In this document: one piece after another, positions 15,677 to 24,584 of the stretch
How the letters are laid out: each line of letters opens with the position of its first letter
Position numbering within the stretch: position 1 is the first letter of the stretch
NCBI RefSeq assembly: GCF_000023025.1
Contig: NC_012997.1
Span: 1,348,764 to 1,412,763 of the forward strand
Length of the DNA: 64,000 bases
Direction of reading: 5' to 3'
Origin: Teredinibacter turnerae T7901
GTDB lineage: Bacteria; Pseudomonadota; Gammaproteobacteria; Pseudomonadales; Cellvibrionaceae
Position numbers and translations under genes: made by a program
Notes under the pieces: generated by a model
Databases searched by the model: none
The model's input: the letters and a program-made list of their open reading frames with translations, nothing else
What the model was told of the DNA's origin: nothing

Positions 15677-15969
15677 AGAGTGTGCCGTTTAGCAATTGTT
15701 GGTCTGTAGGGCGAGGTGAGCAGGTATTTAGCGCTACTGTGTTGAAGGTTAGTCCAGGCGGCATGATATTTCTCATTTGCTTAAGAAGTTTAGTATCAAT
15801 GCGAATTTCGTCTTAACTCTTCTGGGGCTGGGTATGTAGGGGGGCGGGCCCTGCGAATACGTTATTGAGGCTTAAGTTATTGAAATATAGCGATAAATAA
15901 CAGGTTTTGCTCAGTTTTATGTTGTTTAAAGTGCCAGTTGCGTACCAACAATCTGTATAAAATTACTAC
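15677..15969. other. Divergent legB/fliC intergenic region, left part
   Basis: This gap must hold the leftward promoter of the leg operon, but I found no convincing sigma-54, sigma-28 or sigma-70 element reading left. It is AT-rich around 15830-15965 and carries no gene. Confidence 0.6.
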
Positions 15970-15996
15970 TAAAGTTTTGATTGTGAGGGCCGATAC
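15970..15996 (+). promoter_or_regulatory. Sigma-28 (FliA) promoter of fliC
   Basis: TAAAGTTT (15970-15977), 11 bases, then GCCGATAC (15989-15996). This matches the FliA consensus TAAAGTTT-N11-GCCGATAA at all but the last base. It lies about 95 bases before the fliC start. Confidence 0.93.
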
Positions 15997-16090
15997 CCTG
16001 GGTACACGAGGTTGGTTCCATTAGCCTTGGATAGCTAACACTTGGCCTGCGTAGGTCATATTTCAACATTTATATTGTGGGAGGCTTACC

Positions 16091-17866
16091 ATGCCTTTAG
16101 TCGTTAACAGTAATATTCCCTCACTGAATGCCCAGCGTCAGCTGCTTCAGTCCGGTGCCGCTCTGGATAAAGCGAGTGAACGCCTGGCATCGGGTAAGCG
16201 CATCAACTCTGCTGCGGATGACGCGGCGGGTCTTGCGATTTCTAACCGTCAAACATCGCAGATCCGTGGTTTGGACCAGGCGGTGCGTAACGCGAACGAC
16301 GGTATTTCATTAATTCAAACCGCTGAAGGTGCGTTGGACGAAACCACCAACATCCTGCAGCGTATGCGCGAACTGGCTATCCAGTCTTCGAACGGTATCT
16401 ACTCTGATGACGACCGCACCACGCTGGATGCGGAAGTACAGCAGCTGAAAGCTGAAATCGACCGTATCGCGGATACCACCTCATTCAACGGCCAGAATAT
16501 TCTGGACGGCAGCCTGGGCGATGTGAATCTGCAGGTGGGTTCTGAATCCAACCAGACCATCAGCTTTAATATTCGCGGCTTTAATTCATCCAACCTGGGT
16601 GGCGCAGGCGGCGATGTGATTGGTGCGGCTGTGGGCAGCGGCACTGCCGGTGTTGGTTCGTTGAGCGCGCTGGCTGGCGGTGATGAACTGGTTATTAACG
16701 ATGTGGCTATCAGCTCGCTGAGCACCGCCGCAACCGTGAACGACGCACTGGAAATTATTAATGCCGACCTGGAAGGTAAGGGCGCAGAAGTCTCTACATT
16801 GGTTTCCGTGGAAGCGGCATCTGCCGGTGACGGTCAGCTGATCGAAGGCACCGACACCATGCAGATTGAAGTGGAAGACGGTGACGGCAACCTGCAAACC
16901 TTCATCCTTACCGGTACAACCAGCATGGATGAACTGGTCGATAAGATTAATAATGAAACCATCGTGAGCGCCAGCCTGTCCGACGACGGTAAACTGGTAT
17001 TGAGTGCTGAAGGTGTTGAATCGATTGAAGTGACCGGTAACACCACAGCGGCCCAGGAAGCCTCTGGTTTCAGTGGTACGGGTGTTGGTGGTAATGGCAT
17101 TATCAACAAATTCTCGCTGGTATTTACCGACACCAGTGGCACAGGCGCTGGCGTTAAAATTGAAGCCGGTACCGGTGCAACGGCAGCGGAAATAGACGCG
17201 CTCGGTCTGAACGTTCAAGACGACGATGGCAACCTGCTTGGTGCGGCATTAACCGCGAACGCCAGTGCCGATATTAACGCGGGCGATCTGATCATCAACG
17301 GTGTGGAAATCGGTAAAATTGAAGCGGGTACCGATATCGCAGGCACTGTTACTGAAGTGATTGATCAAATCAACAAACTGTCGAGCGAAACCGGTGTTGT
17401 TGCCTTCGAAGCTGGTGACGGTGCAAATAACAAAATTGGCTTACGTGCGACCAGTGGCGACCCCATTGCCATTGAGTACGGTTCCAATGCCACTGCAGCC
17501 AACGTTTACGGTATTACCGGTTTGAACGAGCAGAACGCGGCAGTCGGTGCTGGTTCCATTCGCGGGGTGGATATTTCCACCGCGGCGAACGCGCAGCGAG
17601 CGATTGATGTTATCGACTCCGCCCTGGAGCAGATTAACGACACCCGTTCAGACTTGGGTGCGATCAATAACCGCCTCGACTTTACAGTGTCTAACCTGGC
17701 AAACATTTCTGAGAAAACGGCAGCATCGCGCTCTCGGATTATGGATGCGGACTTTGCCTCAGAAACGGCGCAATTAAGTCGCGCGCAAGTACTGCAGCAA
17801 GCGTCGCAAGCCATGCTTGCTCAGGCGAACGCAAGACCTCAACAAGTACTTTCACTCTTACAGTAA
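16091..17866 (+). CDS. fliC: Flagellin
   Basis: The filament subunit, 591 residues and larger than the roughly 490-residue enterobacterial form. The conserved D0/D1 N-terminus (VVNSNIPSLNAQRQLL, GKRINSAADDAAGLAISNR, NANDGISLIQTAEGAL) and C-terminus (NISEKTAASRSRIMDADFAS, then VLQQASQAMLAQAN) flank an insertion of about 340 residues rich in Gly, Ala, Thr and Asp. The central part shows two similar segments around the IEAGTGATAAEIDALGLNV type motif, probably surface D2/D3 domains. Serines and threonines there are the probable sites for nonulosonate attachment by Maf. GGGAGG lies 7 bases before the ATG. Confidence 0.97.
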   Translation: MPLVVNSNIPSLNAQRQLLQSGAALDKASERLASGKRINSAADDAAGLAISNRQTSQIRGLDQAVRNANDGISLIQTAEGALDETTNILQRMRELAIQSSNGIYSDDDRTTLDAEVQQLKAEIDRIADTTSFNGQNILDGSLGDVNLQVGSESNQTISFNIRGFNSSNLGGAGGDVIGAAVGSGTAGVGSLSALAGGDELVINDVAISSLSTAATVNDALEIINADLEGKGAEVSTLVSVEAASAGDGQLIEGTDTMQIEVEDGDGNLQTFILTGTTSMDELVDKINNETIVSASLSDDGKLVLSAEGVESIEVTGNTTAAQEASGFSGTGVGGNGIINKFSLVFTDTSGTGAGVKIEAGTGATAAEIDALGLNVQDDDGNLLGAALTANASADINAGDLIINGVEIGKIEAGTDIAGTVTEVIDQINKLSSETGVVAFEAGDGANNKIGLRATSGDPIAIEYGSNATAANVYGITGLNEQNAAVGAGSIRGVDISTAANAQRAIDVIDSALEQINDTRSDLGAINNRLDFTVSNLANISEKTAASRSRIMDADFASETAQLSRAQVLQQASQAMLAQANARPQQVLSLLQ

Positions 17867-17905
17867 TCGTCAGCTAAGTAGTTACTGAAGATTACCCAGG
17901 CAACG

Positions 17906-17922
17906 GCGGGCTTCGCGCCCGC
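17906..17922 (+). terminator. GC-rich hairpin between fliC and flaG
   Basis: GCGGGC and GCCCGC pair around the loop TTCGC, 40 bases after the fliC stop. There is no T-run after it, so it may act as a transcript-stabilising or partial stop signal rather than a full terminator. It would let fliC messenger exceed flaG-fliD. Confidence 0.45.
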
Positions 17923-17946
17923 TGACGCAAAAGAGAGGATAAACCC

Positions 17947-18354
17947 ATGATTGAAGTAAGAAGTTCAGCACCGGCCAGCCAACTGGGGGCCGTCTCTGCT
18001 TCATCAAAGGGGGCTGTTGAGGCTCGGACCACTGGCGGCAACAAATTGCCGGTGTCCGCAGATAAAGTGCAGCAAAGTCAGGATGTTGACGAAACCTCCT
18101 CTGCGCAGTCACAAGCTGCAAAAGAGCCAGAGGTGGACTTAAATAAAATGGTGGCATCGATAAATGATTACGTGCAAACCATTCATCGAGACCTGCAATT
18201 TACTGTGGACGAGGATCTTGAGCGTACCGTAATTAAAGTGGTTGATGGTGACTCCGGCGAGTTGATTCGACAGATACCCGAAGAGGTGTTCCTTGAATTG
18301 GCACGCAAGTTGAAGGAAGACGGAGAGTTACGGTTAATGAATGCTCTAGGTTAA
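17947..18354 (+). CDS. flaG: FlaG family flagellar protein
   Basis: A 135-residue protein. The first 65 residues are low-complexity and probably disordered. The conserved FlaG domain (residues about 66-135) contains MVASINDYVQTIHRDLQFTV, then TVIKVVDGDSGELIRQIPEE. FlaG affects filament length in several polar flagellates, but its mechanism is not settled. It lies between fliC and fliD, the usual place, with GAGAGG before the ATG. No separate promoter was found, so it is probably transcribed with fliC read-through. Confidence 0.9.
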   Translation: MIEVRSSAPASQLGAVSASSKGAVEARTTGGNKLPVSADKVQQSQDVDETSSAQSQAAKEPEVDLNKMVASINDYVQTIHRDLQFTVDEDLERTVIKVVDGDSGELIRQIPEEVFLELARKLKEDGELRLMNALG

Positions 18355-18508
18355 AAATAAAGAGCATTATCGCTTAGGCTATTGTTGTCTAAGATAGGGA
18401 ACACGGGGAAGGCGCCAAGAAAATTTCTTTGCGTCTTTTCTGCTATAGGCTTGCAACAAAACCCACTTTCTACCAGCACTCAGCGGGGGATAATTTTGGA
18501 GAAGCGTT

Positions 18509-20590
18509 ATGATCGACAATAATATTATCCAATCGTTGGGTGCCGGTTCTGGTATCGACACTAAAAATCTCACCAAACAATTAACGGAAATCGAGCGCGC
18601 TGCGCCGCAAAACCGTATCGACTCCAAGCGCGATAAAGCGGAGTCGCAAATTTCTGATTTTGGTTTACTGAGCAGCGCGCTGGCGACCCTTCAGGATGCC
18701 GCAAAAGTACTGACCGACCCAGACGGTATGTTCAGTAAAACCGCCTCTTATACCGAAAGTACCGCACTGGTGCCAACGGGGTTGGACACCACCGTGCAAC
18801 CTGGCAGCTATAACTTCACCGTGGAAGATATTGCTGCGTCCCAGTCGTTAACGTCGCTCTCTTTCAGTGACCCAACCGATGCTGTAGGCGAAGGGGTTTT
18901 GACCTTCCGCTTTGGTAATGTGGCCGTGGACGGCGCTGGCGCGATGCTGGGCACTAACGGCTTTACGCCGGACCTGGATACCGAAGAAGTTCAGATTACC
19001 ATCGACAGTGAAAATAATTCGTTGGAAGGGCTTCGCGACGCCATAAATGATGCGGATTTTGGTGTACAGGCGACGATCGTCAACGATGGTCTCAACGGCT
19101 ATGTTTTGCAGATTACGGCGGAGTCCGGGGTAAATAACCAACTGGAAATTTCGGCGGCAGAATCCGGCGGTACTCCAACCGACAATGACAATACCGGCTT
19201 GTCTCGCTTTACATTTAACGAAACTGCCTCACAGCTTACCCAGTTGCAGGCGGGCGCCGATGCGCATCTCACCTTGAACGGATTGAATATTTATCGGGAG
19301 TCCAACACCATCGACGATATTGTCGAGGGCTTGAGTATGGATGTGCTGCAAGCGGCGCCGGGCGACAAAGTAACGATTACCGTTTCCGACGATAAGGCTT
19401 TTGCCGAACAAAATATTCGCGCGTTCGTAGAGGCCTATAATCTGTTTCTGGATGCTGTTAAACCGGCGATGGGTATCACCGATCAGGAGAATGACGAAGG
19501 CGAGAGCGTTAAAGTTACAGGGTCATTGGCCAACGACGCACTTGCCAAATCCATGATGTCGCAAATTCGAACGACTATTGCGAGTGCGGTGCCAGGCATT
19601 GGGGACGCCAGTTTTTCGTCTCTGGGCGCTATCGGTATTCGCACGGAGCTTGACGGTACCATGAGTATTGACGAAGAAACTTTCGGCAAAACGATGGACA
19701 AAAATTTCGAAGACGTGCAAAAGTTGTTTGCGCCTGCGAACAATACCACGGACAGCCAGATTTTTATCAACAGCAGCAATGCCCGCACGGCCAGTGGCGA
19801 CTACGATGTTGTTGTTACCACTCAACCAAGTAAAGGTAGTTTGGCCGGGGGCGCAATTGCTGCGGGCTTTCCTAATTTCGACACCTCCGGTAAAACCCAC
19901 GAATTTACGGTAGACGTGAATGGCGTTTCTTCCGGCACGCTCACCCTGGCACCGGATGTTTACGCGAGCCAGGACGAAATGGCACTTGCCCTGCAATCGC
20001 TGATTAACTCCGATAGTACCCTCGCTGCCGCGAATGCCAGCGTGACTGTCAGCTACGACGCGGACAATAACCGATTCGAATTCACCTCCACAAAATATGG
20101 TGCATCCTCAAACGTTTCTATCACCACAGCGAGCGCCGACCTTACCACTGATCTCGGCCTGTCTGTGGCGACAGGCACCGCCGGTACAACTGTCGCTGGT
20201 ACCGTGAATGGTGTAGCCGCGTTTGGTTCTGGCAATGTACTGCTGCCATCACTCGGCCAGCCCGGGGAGGGTTTGGGCCTTATTATTGGCGAGAACGCAA
20301 CTTCCGCTACGGTGAGTTTTTCGCGGGGTTTTGCGGGTGAACTGGAAGATCTGATCGATGGATTTCTCGGCAGTAAAGGTTTGATTGCCACTCGTGAAAC
20401 CAATCTCGAGGCTTCGCTGGAAGACCTGGATGATGACCAGGAAGCTCTGGATCGCCGAATGACAGCATACGAAGAACGACTGATGAATCAGTTTATCGCC
20501 ATGGAGCGCATTCTGAACGGGCTGAATACATCCGGTGGATTTATCGAAAACCTGATCGATACCCTACCGTTTACCGCCAAAAATAATTAA
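18509..20590 (+). CDS. fliD: Flagellar hook-associated protein 2 (filament cap)
   Basis: A 693-residue cap protein that helps flagellin fold at the filament tip. The FliD N-terminal domain starts IIQSLGAGSGIDTKNLTKQL and continues with AESQISDFGLLSSALATLQ. The C-terminal FliD domain (RAFVEAYNLFLDAVKPAM onward) ends with a coiled coil (LEDLDDDQEALDRRMTAYEE) and the conserved RLMNQFIAMERILNGLN. It is longer than the roughly 470-residue enteric protein, owing to inserted variable domains about residues 410-600. GGAG lies before the ATG. Its TAA is overlapped by the edge of a MITE-like element. Confidence 0.95.
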   Translation: MIDNNIIQSLGAGSGIDTKNLTKQLTEIERAAPQNRIDSKRDKAESQISDFGLLSSALATLQDAAKVLTDPDGMFSKTASYTESTALVPTGLDTTVQPGSYNFTVEDIAASQSLTSLSFSDPTDAVGEGVLTFRFGNVAVDGAGAMLGTNGFTPDLDTEEVQITIDSENNSLEGLRDAINDADFGVQATIVNDGLNGYVLQITAESGVNNQLEISAAESGGTPTDNDNTGLSRFTFNETASQLTQLQAGADAHLTLNGLNIYRESNTIDDIVEGLSMDVLQAAPGDKVTITVSDDKAFAEQNIRAFVEAYNLFLDAVKPAMGITDQENDEGESVKVTGSLANDALAKSMMSQIRTTIASAVPGIGDASFSSLGAIGIRTELDGTMSIDEETFGKTMDKNFEDVQKLFAPANNTTDSQIFINSSNARTASGDYDVVVTTQPSKGSLAGGAIAAGFPNFDTSGKTHEFTVDVNGVSSGTLTLAPDVYASQDEMALALQSLINSDSTLAAANASVTVSYDADNNRFEFTSTKYGASSNVSITTASADLTTDLGLSVATGTAGTTVAGTVNGVAAFGSGNVLLPSLGQPGEGLGLIIGENATSATVSFSRGFAGELEDLIDGFLGSKGLIATRETNLEASLEDLDDDQEALDRRMTAYEERLMNQFIAMERILNGLNTSGGFIENLIDTLPFTAKNN

Positions 20591-20696
20591 GGAAACTCTA
20601 ACTAGCCTAGTGATCTCTCTGGCTTTGTGTAATTAAACGTGAGTAGGCGCGGGAGCAAGGCGTGCTGGTCACCTAGGGGTTGATCAGAGTTTCCTT
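20589..20696. repeat. MITE-like element, short copy (about 108 bp)
   Basis: Perfect 11-bp terminal inverted repeats, AAGGAAACTCT (20589-20599) and AGAGTTTCCTT (20686-20696), begin on the fliD stop codon. The interior (GAGTAGGCGCGGGAGCAAGG, CGTGCTGGT) matches the left half of the longer element at 20875-21139, so this looks like an internally deleted relative. It has no coding capacity. Confidence 0.75.
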
Positions 20697-20874
20697 ACGC
20701 TGTAAGTGAATAATTCGGTGTTAAGTGCTGGTGAGTTTCACTGCCTTGAGCGCGGGCGTATCGCCACTGTGTGAACCCCGTGACAACTATCTCCCCGGAG
20801 GCTTTTCCTCGGGTCTCAGGCAGGCTCACACTGCCGGTATAATCTGCCATACTCTCTCTACTTCAAGCGTATTT

Positions 20875-21139
20875 AGGAACCTCTGATTAACATAGTGATT
20901 CCTCTGGCTTACAGGAATTTAACATGAGTAGGCGCGTGAGCGAGGCGTGCTGGTTGCACGGCGAACGAGCGCAACACCCTCAGGTTAAATTCCTGTAAGC
21001 CCCGTAGGGCGCGGCCTGCGGCGATCATTTGTGGCGTTGCCTTTCTTATTAAGGACTAAGGCCATTAACTGCGAAAGGCGCCTAACAACTAATCGCCGCA
21101 GGTCACGCAGAGAAATTACTAGGTTAATCAGAGGTTCCT
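20875..21139. repeat. MITE-like element, long copy (265 bp) with nested inverted repeats
   Basis: The ends are perfect 17-bp inverted repeats (AGGAACCTCTGATTAAC at 20875-20891 and its complement at 21123-21139), extendable to about 32 bp with mismatches. Inside lie a second perfect 18-bp inverted repeat (20906-20923 with 20984-21001), a third pair GCCTGCGGCGAT / ATCGCCGCAGG (about 21013-21024 with 21092-21102), and an inner GGCG-CTTTC / GAAAGGCG pair. The sequence could fold into a multi-armed structure. The apparent open frame starting at 21031 is an artefact of the element. Confidence 0.85.
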
Positions 21140-21161
21140 TTATAATATCGCTGAAAAATGC

Positions 21162-21188
21162 TAAAGCTCCTCGCCAAGCGGTCGATAT
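21162..21188 (+). promoter_or_regulatory. Sigma-28 promoter of the first fliS
   Basis: TAAAGCTC, 11 bases, GTCGATAT. This is a good FliA match placed directly after the MITE-like element and 62 bases before the fliS start, so fliS has its own late promoter separated from fliD. Confidence 0.8.
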
Positions 21189-21249
21189 AAGTTATAGCAG
21201 CATTAATCCCCAACTTGTTATTCACCGTTGGTTCTTAAACGAGGTTATC

Positions 21250-21627
21250 GTGAACGCTCAATTCGCCGTAGATTCATACGCTCAAGTACACCGCAACGCC
21301 AACGTTGAGGTCGCATCACCTCATAAACTGATTGATATGTTGTACGAAGGGGCGCTCGAACGTATTGCCCAAGCCAAGGGCGCTATTCAATATCAGAATA
21401 TCGAGCTGCGTGGTAAGAAAATAAATTCTGCTATTGCGATTGTGGGTGGTTTGCGTTCAAACCTGAACCACGATGAGGGCGGCGATATTTCCGCGAATCT
21501 GGAAGCGCTTTACGTGTATATTCAAAGTATTCTGGTTAAGGCGCACCGCGAGGCAAATACCGAGTTACTTGATGAAGCGGCTTCGTTGTTGGCCAATATG
21601 CGCGATGCCTGGCAACAAATAGGCTAA
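21250..21627 (+). CDS. fliS: Flagellin export chaperone FliS
   Basis: A 125-residue chaperone that binds the C-terminus of flagellin and prevents early polymerisation. The N-terminal tyrosine cap (FAVDSYAQVHRNANVEVASP) is followed by HKLIDMLYEGALERIAQAKG and a conserved tail ending LLANMRDAWQQIG. An in-frame ATG at 21031 lies inside the transposon-like repeat and would add 73 unrelated residues. The GTG at 21250, behind ACGAGG, begins where FliS homology begins. Typical family length is about 125-135 residues. Confidence 0.93.
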   Translation: MNAQFAVDSYAQVHRNANVEVASPHKLIDMLYEGALERIAQAKGAIQYQNIELRGKKINSAIAIVGGLRSNLNHDEGGDISANLEALYVYIQSILVKAHREANTELLDEAASLLANMRDAWQQIG

Positions 21628-21717
21628 CGACCGCTTTTTTACCTCGCTCGCCGGGCAAGTTTGTCCGGCCTCCATATTTCTCTTTTCCCTACTTTCCTTC
21701 AGCCAAATGTCAATTCT

Positions 21718-21735
21718 TGGCACTTCTTCTGCATT
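21718..21735 (+). promoter_or_regulatory. Sigma-54 promoter of the second fliS
   Basis: TTGGCACTTCTTCTGCAT has GG at 21719-21720 and GC at 21731-21732 with the required 10 bases between, and a perfect TGGCAC -24 element. It would be under FleQ or FleR control. Confidence 0.8.
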
Positions 21736-21800
21736 GTCACTACTACGAGTAAATATCGGCAATTTTCTGCCGCTGAATGTTGAGTAAAGAGGAGGTAGCC

Positions 21801-22184
21801 ATGGCAGTGGCCCCAACAAATGCTGCGCTTGTGATGGAAGAAAACGTCAACGAGTTGACAGCACATCAGGTGATTTCACTGTTGCTTAACGGTGCCCTGG
21901 AACGCGTTTCTCAAGCTAAAGCCTGTATCCGTGACGGCAATGAGCAGGATAAGGTGCTTTTGGTACAAAAGATTCTCGGCATTATTAACGGATTGCGCGA
22001 GAGCCTGAACATGGAGGCAGGGGGTGAAATCGCTGTGAATTTAGATTCGCTCTACAGCTATATGACCGAGCGCCTGCAAACCTGTCAGGAAAAAGAAGAA
22101 ATGCTGGCATTAACTGAGGTAGGCAAGCTCATCGAAAATGTACGCCAGGGCTGGGATGGGATATCAGTCGCGAACGCAGAGTAA
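21801..22184 (+). CDS. Second, divergent FliS paralogue
   Basis: A 127-residue FliS-fold protein (LTAHQVISLLLNGALERVSQ, then RESLNMEAGGEIAVNLDSLY and TEVGKLIENVRQGWDGI). The overall pattern matches the neighbouring FliS, but the N-terminal tyrosine cap that closes the flagellin groove is replaced by AVAPTNAALVMEENVNEL. It may therefore serve a different client or act as a regulator. An AGAGGAGG sequence 7 bases before the ATG at 21801 fixes the start; the ATG at 21777 has no such site. Its sigma-54 promoter differs from the sigma-28 promoter of fliS, so the two would be made at different stages of assembly. Confidence 0.85.
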   Translation: MAVAPTNAALVMEENVNELTAHQVISLLLNGALERVSQAKACIRDGNEQDKVLLVQKILGIINGLRESLNMEAGGEIAVNLDSLYSYMTERLQTCQEKEEMLALTEVGKLIENVRQGWDGISVANAE

Positions 22185-22294
22185 CCTCTGTGTTCGCCCG
22201 GCAAGGATGTATTTCCGCAGCCGGAGACATGTTTTCCCAATGTTTGCCTTCCCGCAATACCGTTCATCACCGATAAGTTTGCACATGCCTTAGC

Positions 22295-22321
22295 TAAAGT
22301 TTTGCTTTGGGTTGCCGTTAG
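22295..22321 (+). promoter_or_regulatory. Sigma-28 promoter before the FliT-sized gene
   Basis: TAAAGTTT, 11 bases, GCCGTTAG, about 57 bases before the start codon at 22378. The -35 is a perfect FliA match and six of eight bases fit the -10. Confidence 0.78.
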
Positions 22322-22377
22322 TAAAATTGTAGAGCTGAAAAGCTCCACAGTTTTCAACTCAACCCCTGGTGAACTTA

Positions 22378-22674
22378 ATGTCTGTTATTTCTTCTGCCCA
22401 TTTCAGTTTGATACGTGCGCGCAAAGAATTACAGAAATCGTTTCGCGAAGAAGACTGGGACGCACTGCGCGATTGGGACCGTAAACTCGGTGATTGTCTG
22501 TCTCATGCCCTTGACGACCCGCAGCGTGACACCTCCGCGCTGGTGAACGAAATGGAATCTGTACTTAAGCTCTACGCGGAAATCGTGGCGCAATTGCCGG
22601 AACAGGCCAGCGCCGAGGCTAAGATATTACGAGCCGTCCCGCGTCCTAAACGCGTACAAGTTGACGATGCGTAG
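22378..22674 (+). CDS. Small flagellar protein in the FliT position
   Basis: A 98-residue, largely helical soluble protein (FSLIRARKELQKSFREEDWD, then LRDWDRKLGDCLSHALDD). Its size, charged helices, sigma-28 promoter and place after two fliS genes fit a FliT-like export chaperone or a similar late flagellar factor. I see no diagnostic FliT motif, so no symbol is given. The ATG at 22378 is preferred over an in-frame GTG three codons upstream. Confidence 0.7.
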   Translation: MSVISSAHFSLIRARKELQKSFREEDWDALRDWDRKLGDCLSHALDDPQRDTSALVNEMESVLKLYAEIVAQLPEQASAEAKILRAVPRPKRVQVDDA

Positions 22675-23019
22675 CGGGGTTTTACTTCGTCTTTTCAATT
22701 AACCGCGTTTGTTCTAAGCGGTGTTCTCCTGCGAGTTGCCGTTAACCCTGCTCCTTGCTTTGCCTCGCCTGCTTGCGCCTCGCAATTGCCAGGCCGGTGA
22801 GGTCTGGCGAATATCGCCTGCCTCCGTTCTAAGCTCACTTAATGCTCACCCGGATTTAGTCTAAAAACTTAATGTCGGAAATTTGACCCTTGGCGGTTTG
22901 TTGACTATTAATAATGAGGTTAATGACGCCGATAGGCCCGTGTCAAATTACAGTCAGGTGCTGATGGTGTAGACTGCCGCTCTTGGTGTTTACGCAGTAT
23001 CGAGTTTTGGAAAGAGTGA
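22675..23019 (+). other. fleQ upstream region
   Basis: This 345-base gap has no gene. It must contain the fleQ promoter. TTGACT followed by AT-rich sequence near 22900-22920 could be part of a sigma-70 promoter, but no good -10 at the right distance was found. No GG-N10-GC element is seen, consistent with FleQ heading the hierarchy. Confidence 0.5.
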
Positions 23020-24450
23020 ATGTTAAACGAACAAACGATTTTGTTGCTGGACGACGACCCGCAAACCCGCCGCGATTTTCAGGTGATTTTTGAGTTTTTG
23101 GGAGAGCATGTCGAATCCGCTTCTTTCCTCGAAGTAGACTCCTGGCTAGAACAAGGCGATTCCGCAGGCATGCTGATTCTCGGCGCCTGCAACAATGCAA
23201 CGCATCTGACCGAGCTGCAGGACAAAATTCAAAAAGCGGGCTTTCTCGCACCTATCGTGTTGCTCGGGGAGCCCCACCCGCTGGAAAGCAGCAGCAATAA
23301 TTACCTGAAAAGCCTGATAATCGATCGTCTATCGGCACCGGTTAATTACAACATTCTGACCAACATTATTCATCGCGCGCAGCGATACAACGAAGCGCGG
23401 CGCCGCGATGCCGGCGATGCGAAGCGTCCGGTGCATTTATTCCGCAGTCTGGTCGGTACCAGCCGCCAGATTCAGGCGGTGCGGGCAATGATGAGTCAGG
23501 TGGCCGATAAAGATGTGACGGTGCTGATTGAGGGTGAGTCGGGTACCGGTAAAGAAGTGGTCGCACGCAACCTGCATTACCACTCCACGCGTCGGGACGG
23601 GCCTTTCGTGCCGGTAAACTGCGGCGCGATCCCGGCCGAACTGCTCGAAAGCGAACTCTTTGGTCATGAAAAAGGCGCGTTTACCGGGGCGATTAATGCG
23701 CGAGCAGGGCGTTTTGAGCTGGCCGAAGGCGGGACCCTGTTTCTCGACGAAATTGGCGATATGCCACTGCACATGCAGGTAAAAATTCTGCGGGTTCTGC
23801 AGGAACGGACTTTCGAGCGGGTGGGCGGAAACCGCACGTTTAATACGAACGTACGCATTATCGCGGCCACACACCGCAACCTTGAGCAGATGATCGAAGA
23901 GGGGAAATTTCGTGAGGATCTCTACTATCGGCTCAATGTTTTCCCCATTGAAATGCCATCCTTGCGGGAGCGCGCAGAAGATATTCCGCTGCTGATCCAG
24001 GAGCTGATCTCCCGTCTCGAAAGCGAAAAGCGCGGCTCGGTCCGGTTTAACAGTGCAGCAGTTATGTCGCTGTGTAATCACCCCTGGCAGGGCAATGTTC
24101 GCGAACTCGCCAATCTGGTCGAGCGCATGGCGATTATGAAGCCATTCGGTATTGTGGGGTTGCAGGATCTGCCGCAGAAATACCGTCATGGTGAAGTGCC
24201 TGAAGTGGAATCCTTCGAGCAGCCCGCCGAAGAAACACGCAAGCCGACGGTCGTGGCCGAAGGCGATATTGCGCTGCTGCCGGAGTCGGGCATCGATCTG
24301 AAAGAGTACATCGCCGGGCTGGAGCAGAGCCTGATCCAACAGGCACTCGACAACACCGGTGGCGTGGTAGCACGGGCGGCTGAACAGCTCGCTATACGCC
24401 GCACGACGCTGGTCGAAAAAATGCGCAAATACGGGCTTCAGAGAAGCTGA
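23020..24450 (+). CDS. fleQ: Master flagellar regulator FleQ/FlrA (sigma-54 activator)
   Basis: A 476-residue enhancer-binding protein. The receiver-like FleQ domain (residues 1-130) begins [20 protein letters not shown] but has MLILGACNN where a phospho-aspartate would sit, so it is not expected to be phosphorylated. The AAA+ domain has Walker [17 protein letters not shown], the sigma-54 contact [20 protein letters not shown] and the arginine-finger region [14 protein letters not shown] Fis-type helix-turn-helix ends the protein ([20 protein letters not shown]). It should activate the GG-N10-GC promoters found before fleS, fliE, fliL and the second fliS. In Pseudomonas the orthologue also binds c-di-GMP. 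Confidence 0.95.
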   Translation: MLNEQTILLLDDDPQTRRDFQVIFEFLGEHVESASFLEVDSWLEQGDSAGMLILGACNNATHLTELQDKIQKAGFLAPIVLLGEPHPLESSSNNYLKSLIIDRLSAPVNYNILTNIIHRAQRYNEARRRDAGDAKRPVHLFRSLVGTSRQIQAVRAMMSQVADKDVTVLIEGESGTGKEVVARNLHYHSTRRDGPFVPVNCGAIPAELLESELFGHEKGAFTGAINARAGRFELAEGGTLFLDEIGDMPLHMQVKILRVLQERTFERVGGNRTFNTNVRIIAATHRNLEQMIEEGKFREDLYYRLNVFPIEMPSLRERAEDIPLLIQELISRLESEKRGSVRFNSAAVMSLCNHPWQGNVRELANLVERMAIMKPFGIVGLQDLPQKYRHGEVPEVESFEQPAEETRKPTVVAEGDIALLPESGIDLKEYIAGLEQSLIQQALDNTGGVVARAAEQLAIRRTTLVEKMRKYGLQRS

Positions 24451-24584
24451 TTCCTGGCGTAATGCCCGGTAAAAAATGGGGATGATATCCGTCGGCCAGT
24501 TTTGCTATTATCGGCGGTTTTCCTGCACTTAAGCCCTTTGCCGCAGTGCAGGCCGACATCCTGTTAACCGAGCGAGTGATATCA

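Noticed and set aside
16586-17218. Leftward 210-codon open frame inside fliC
   Set aside because: It is antisense to the low-complexity flagellin centre and arises from its codon bias.
21031-21249. N-terminal extension of FliS
   Set aside because: The extra codons lie in the MITE-like element and the sigma-28 promoter; FliS homology starts at the GTG at 21250.
23437-24339. Leftward 300-codon open frame inside fleQ
   Set aside because: It is antisense to the AAA+ domain and no recognisable protein features appear.
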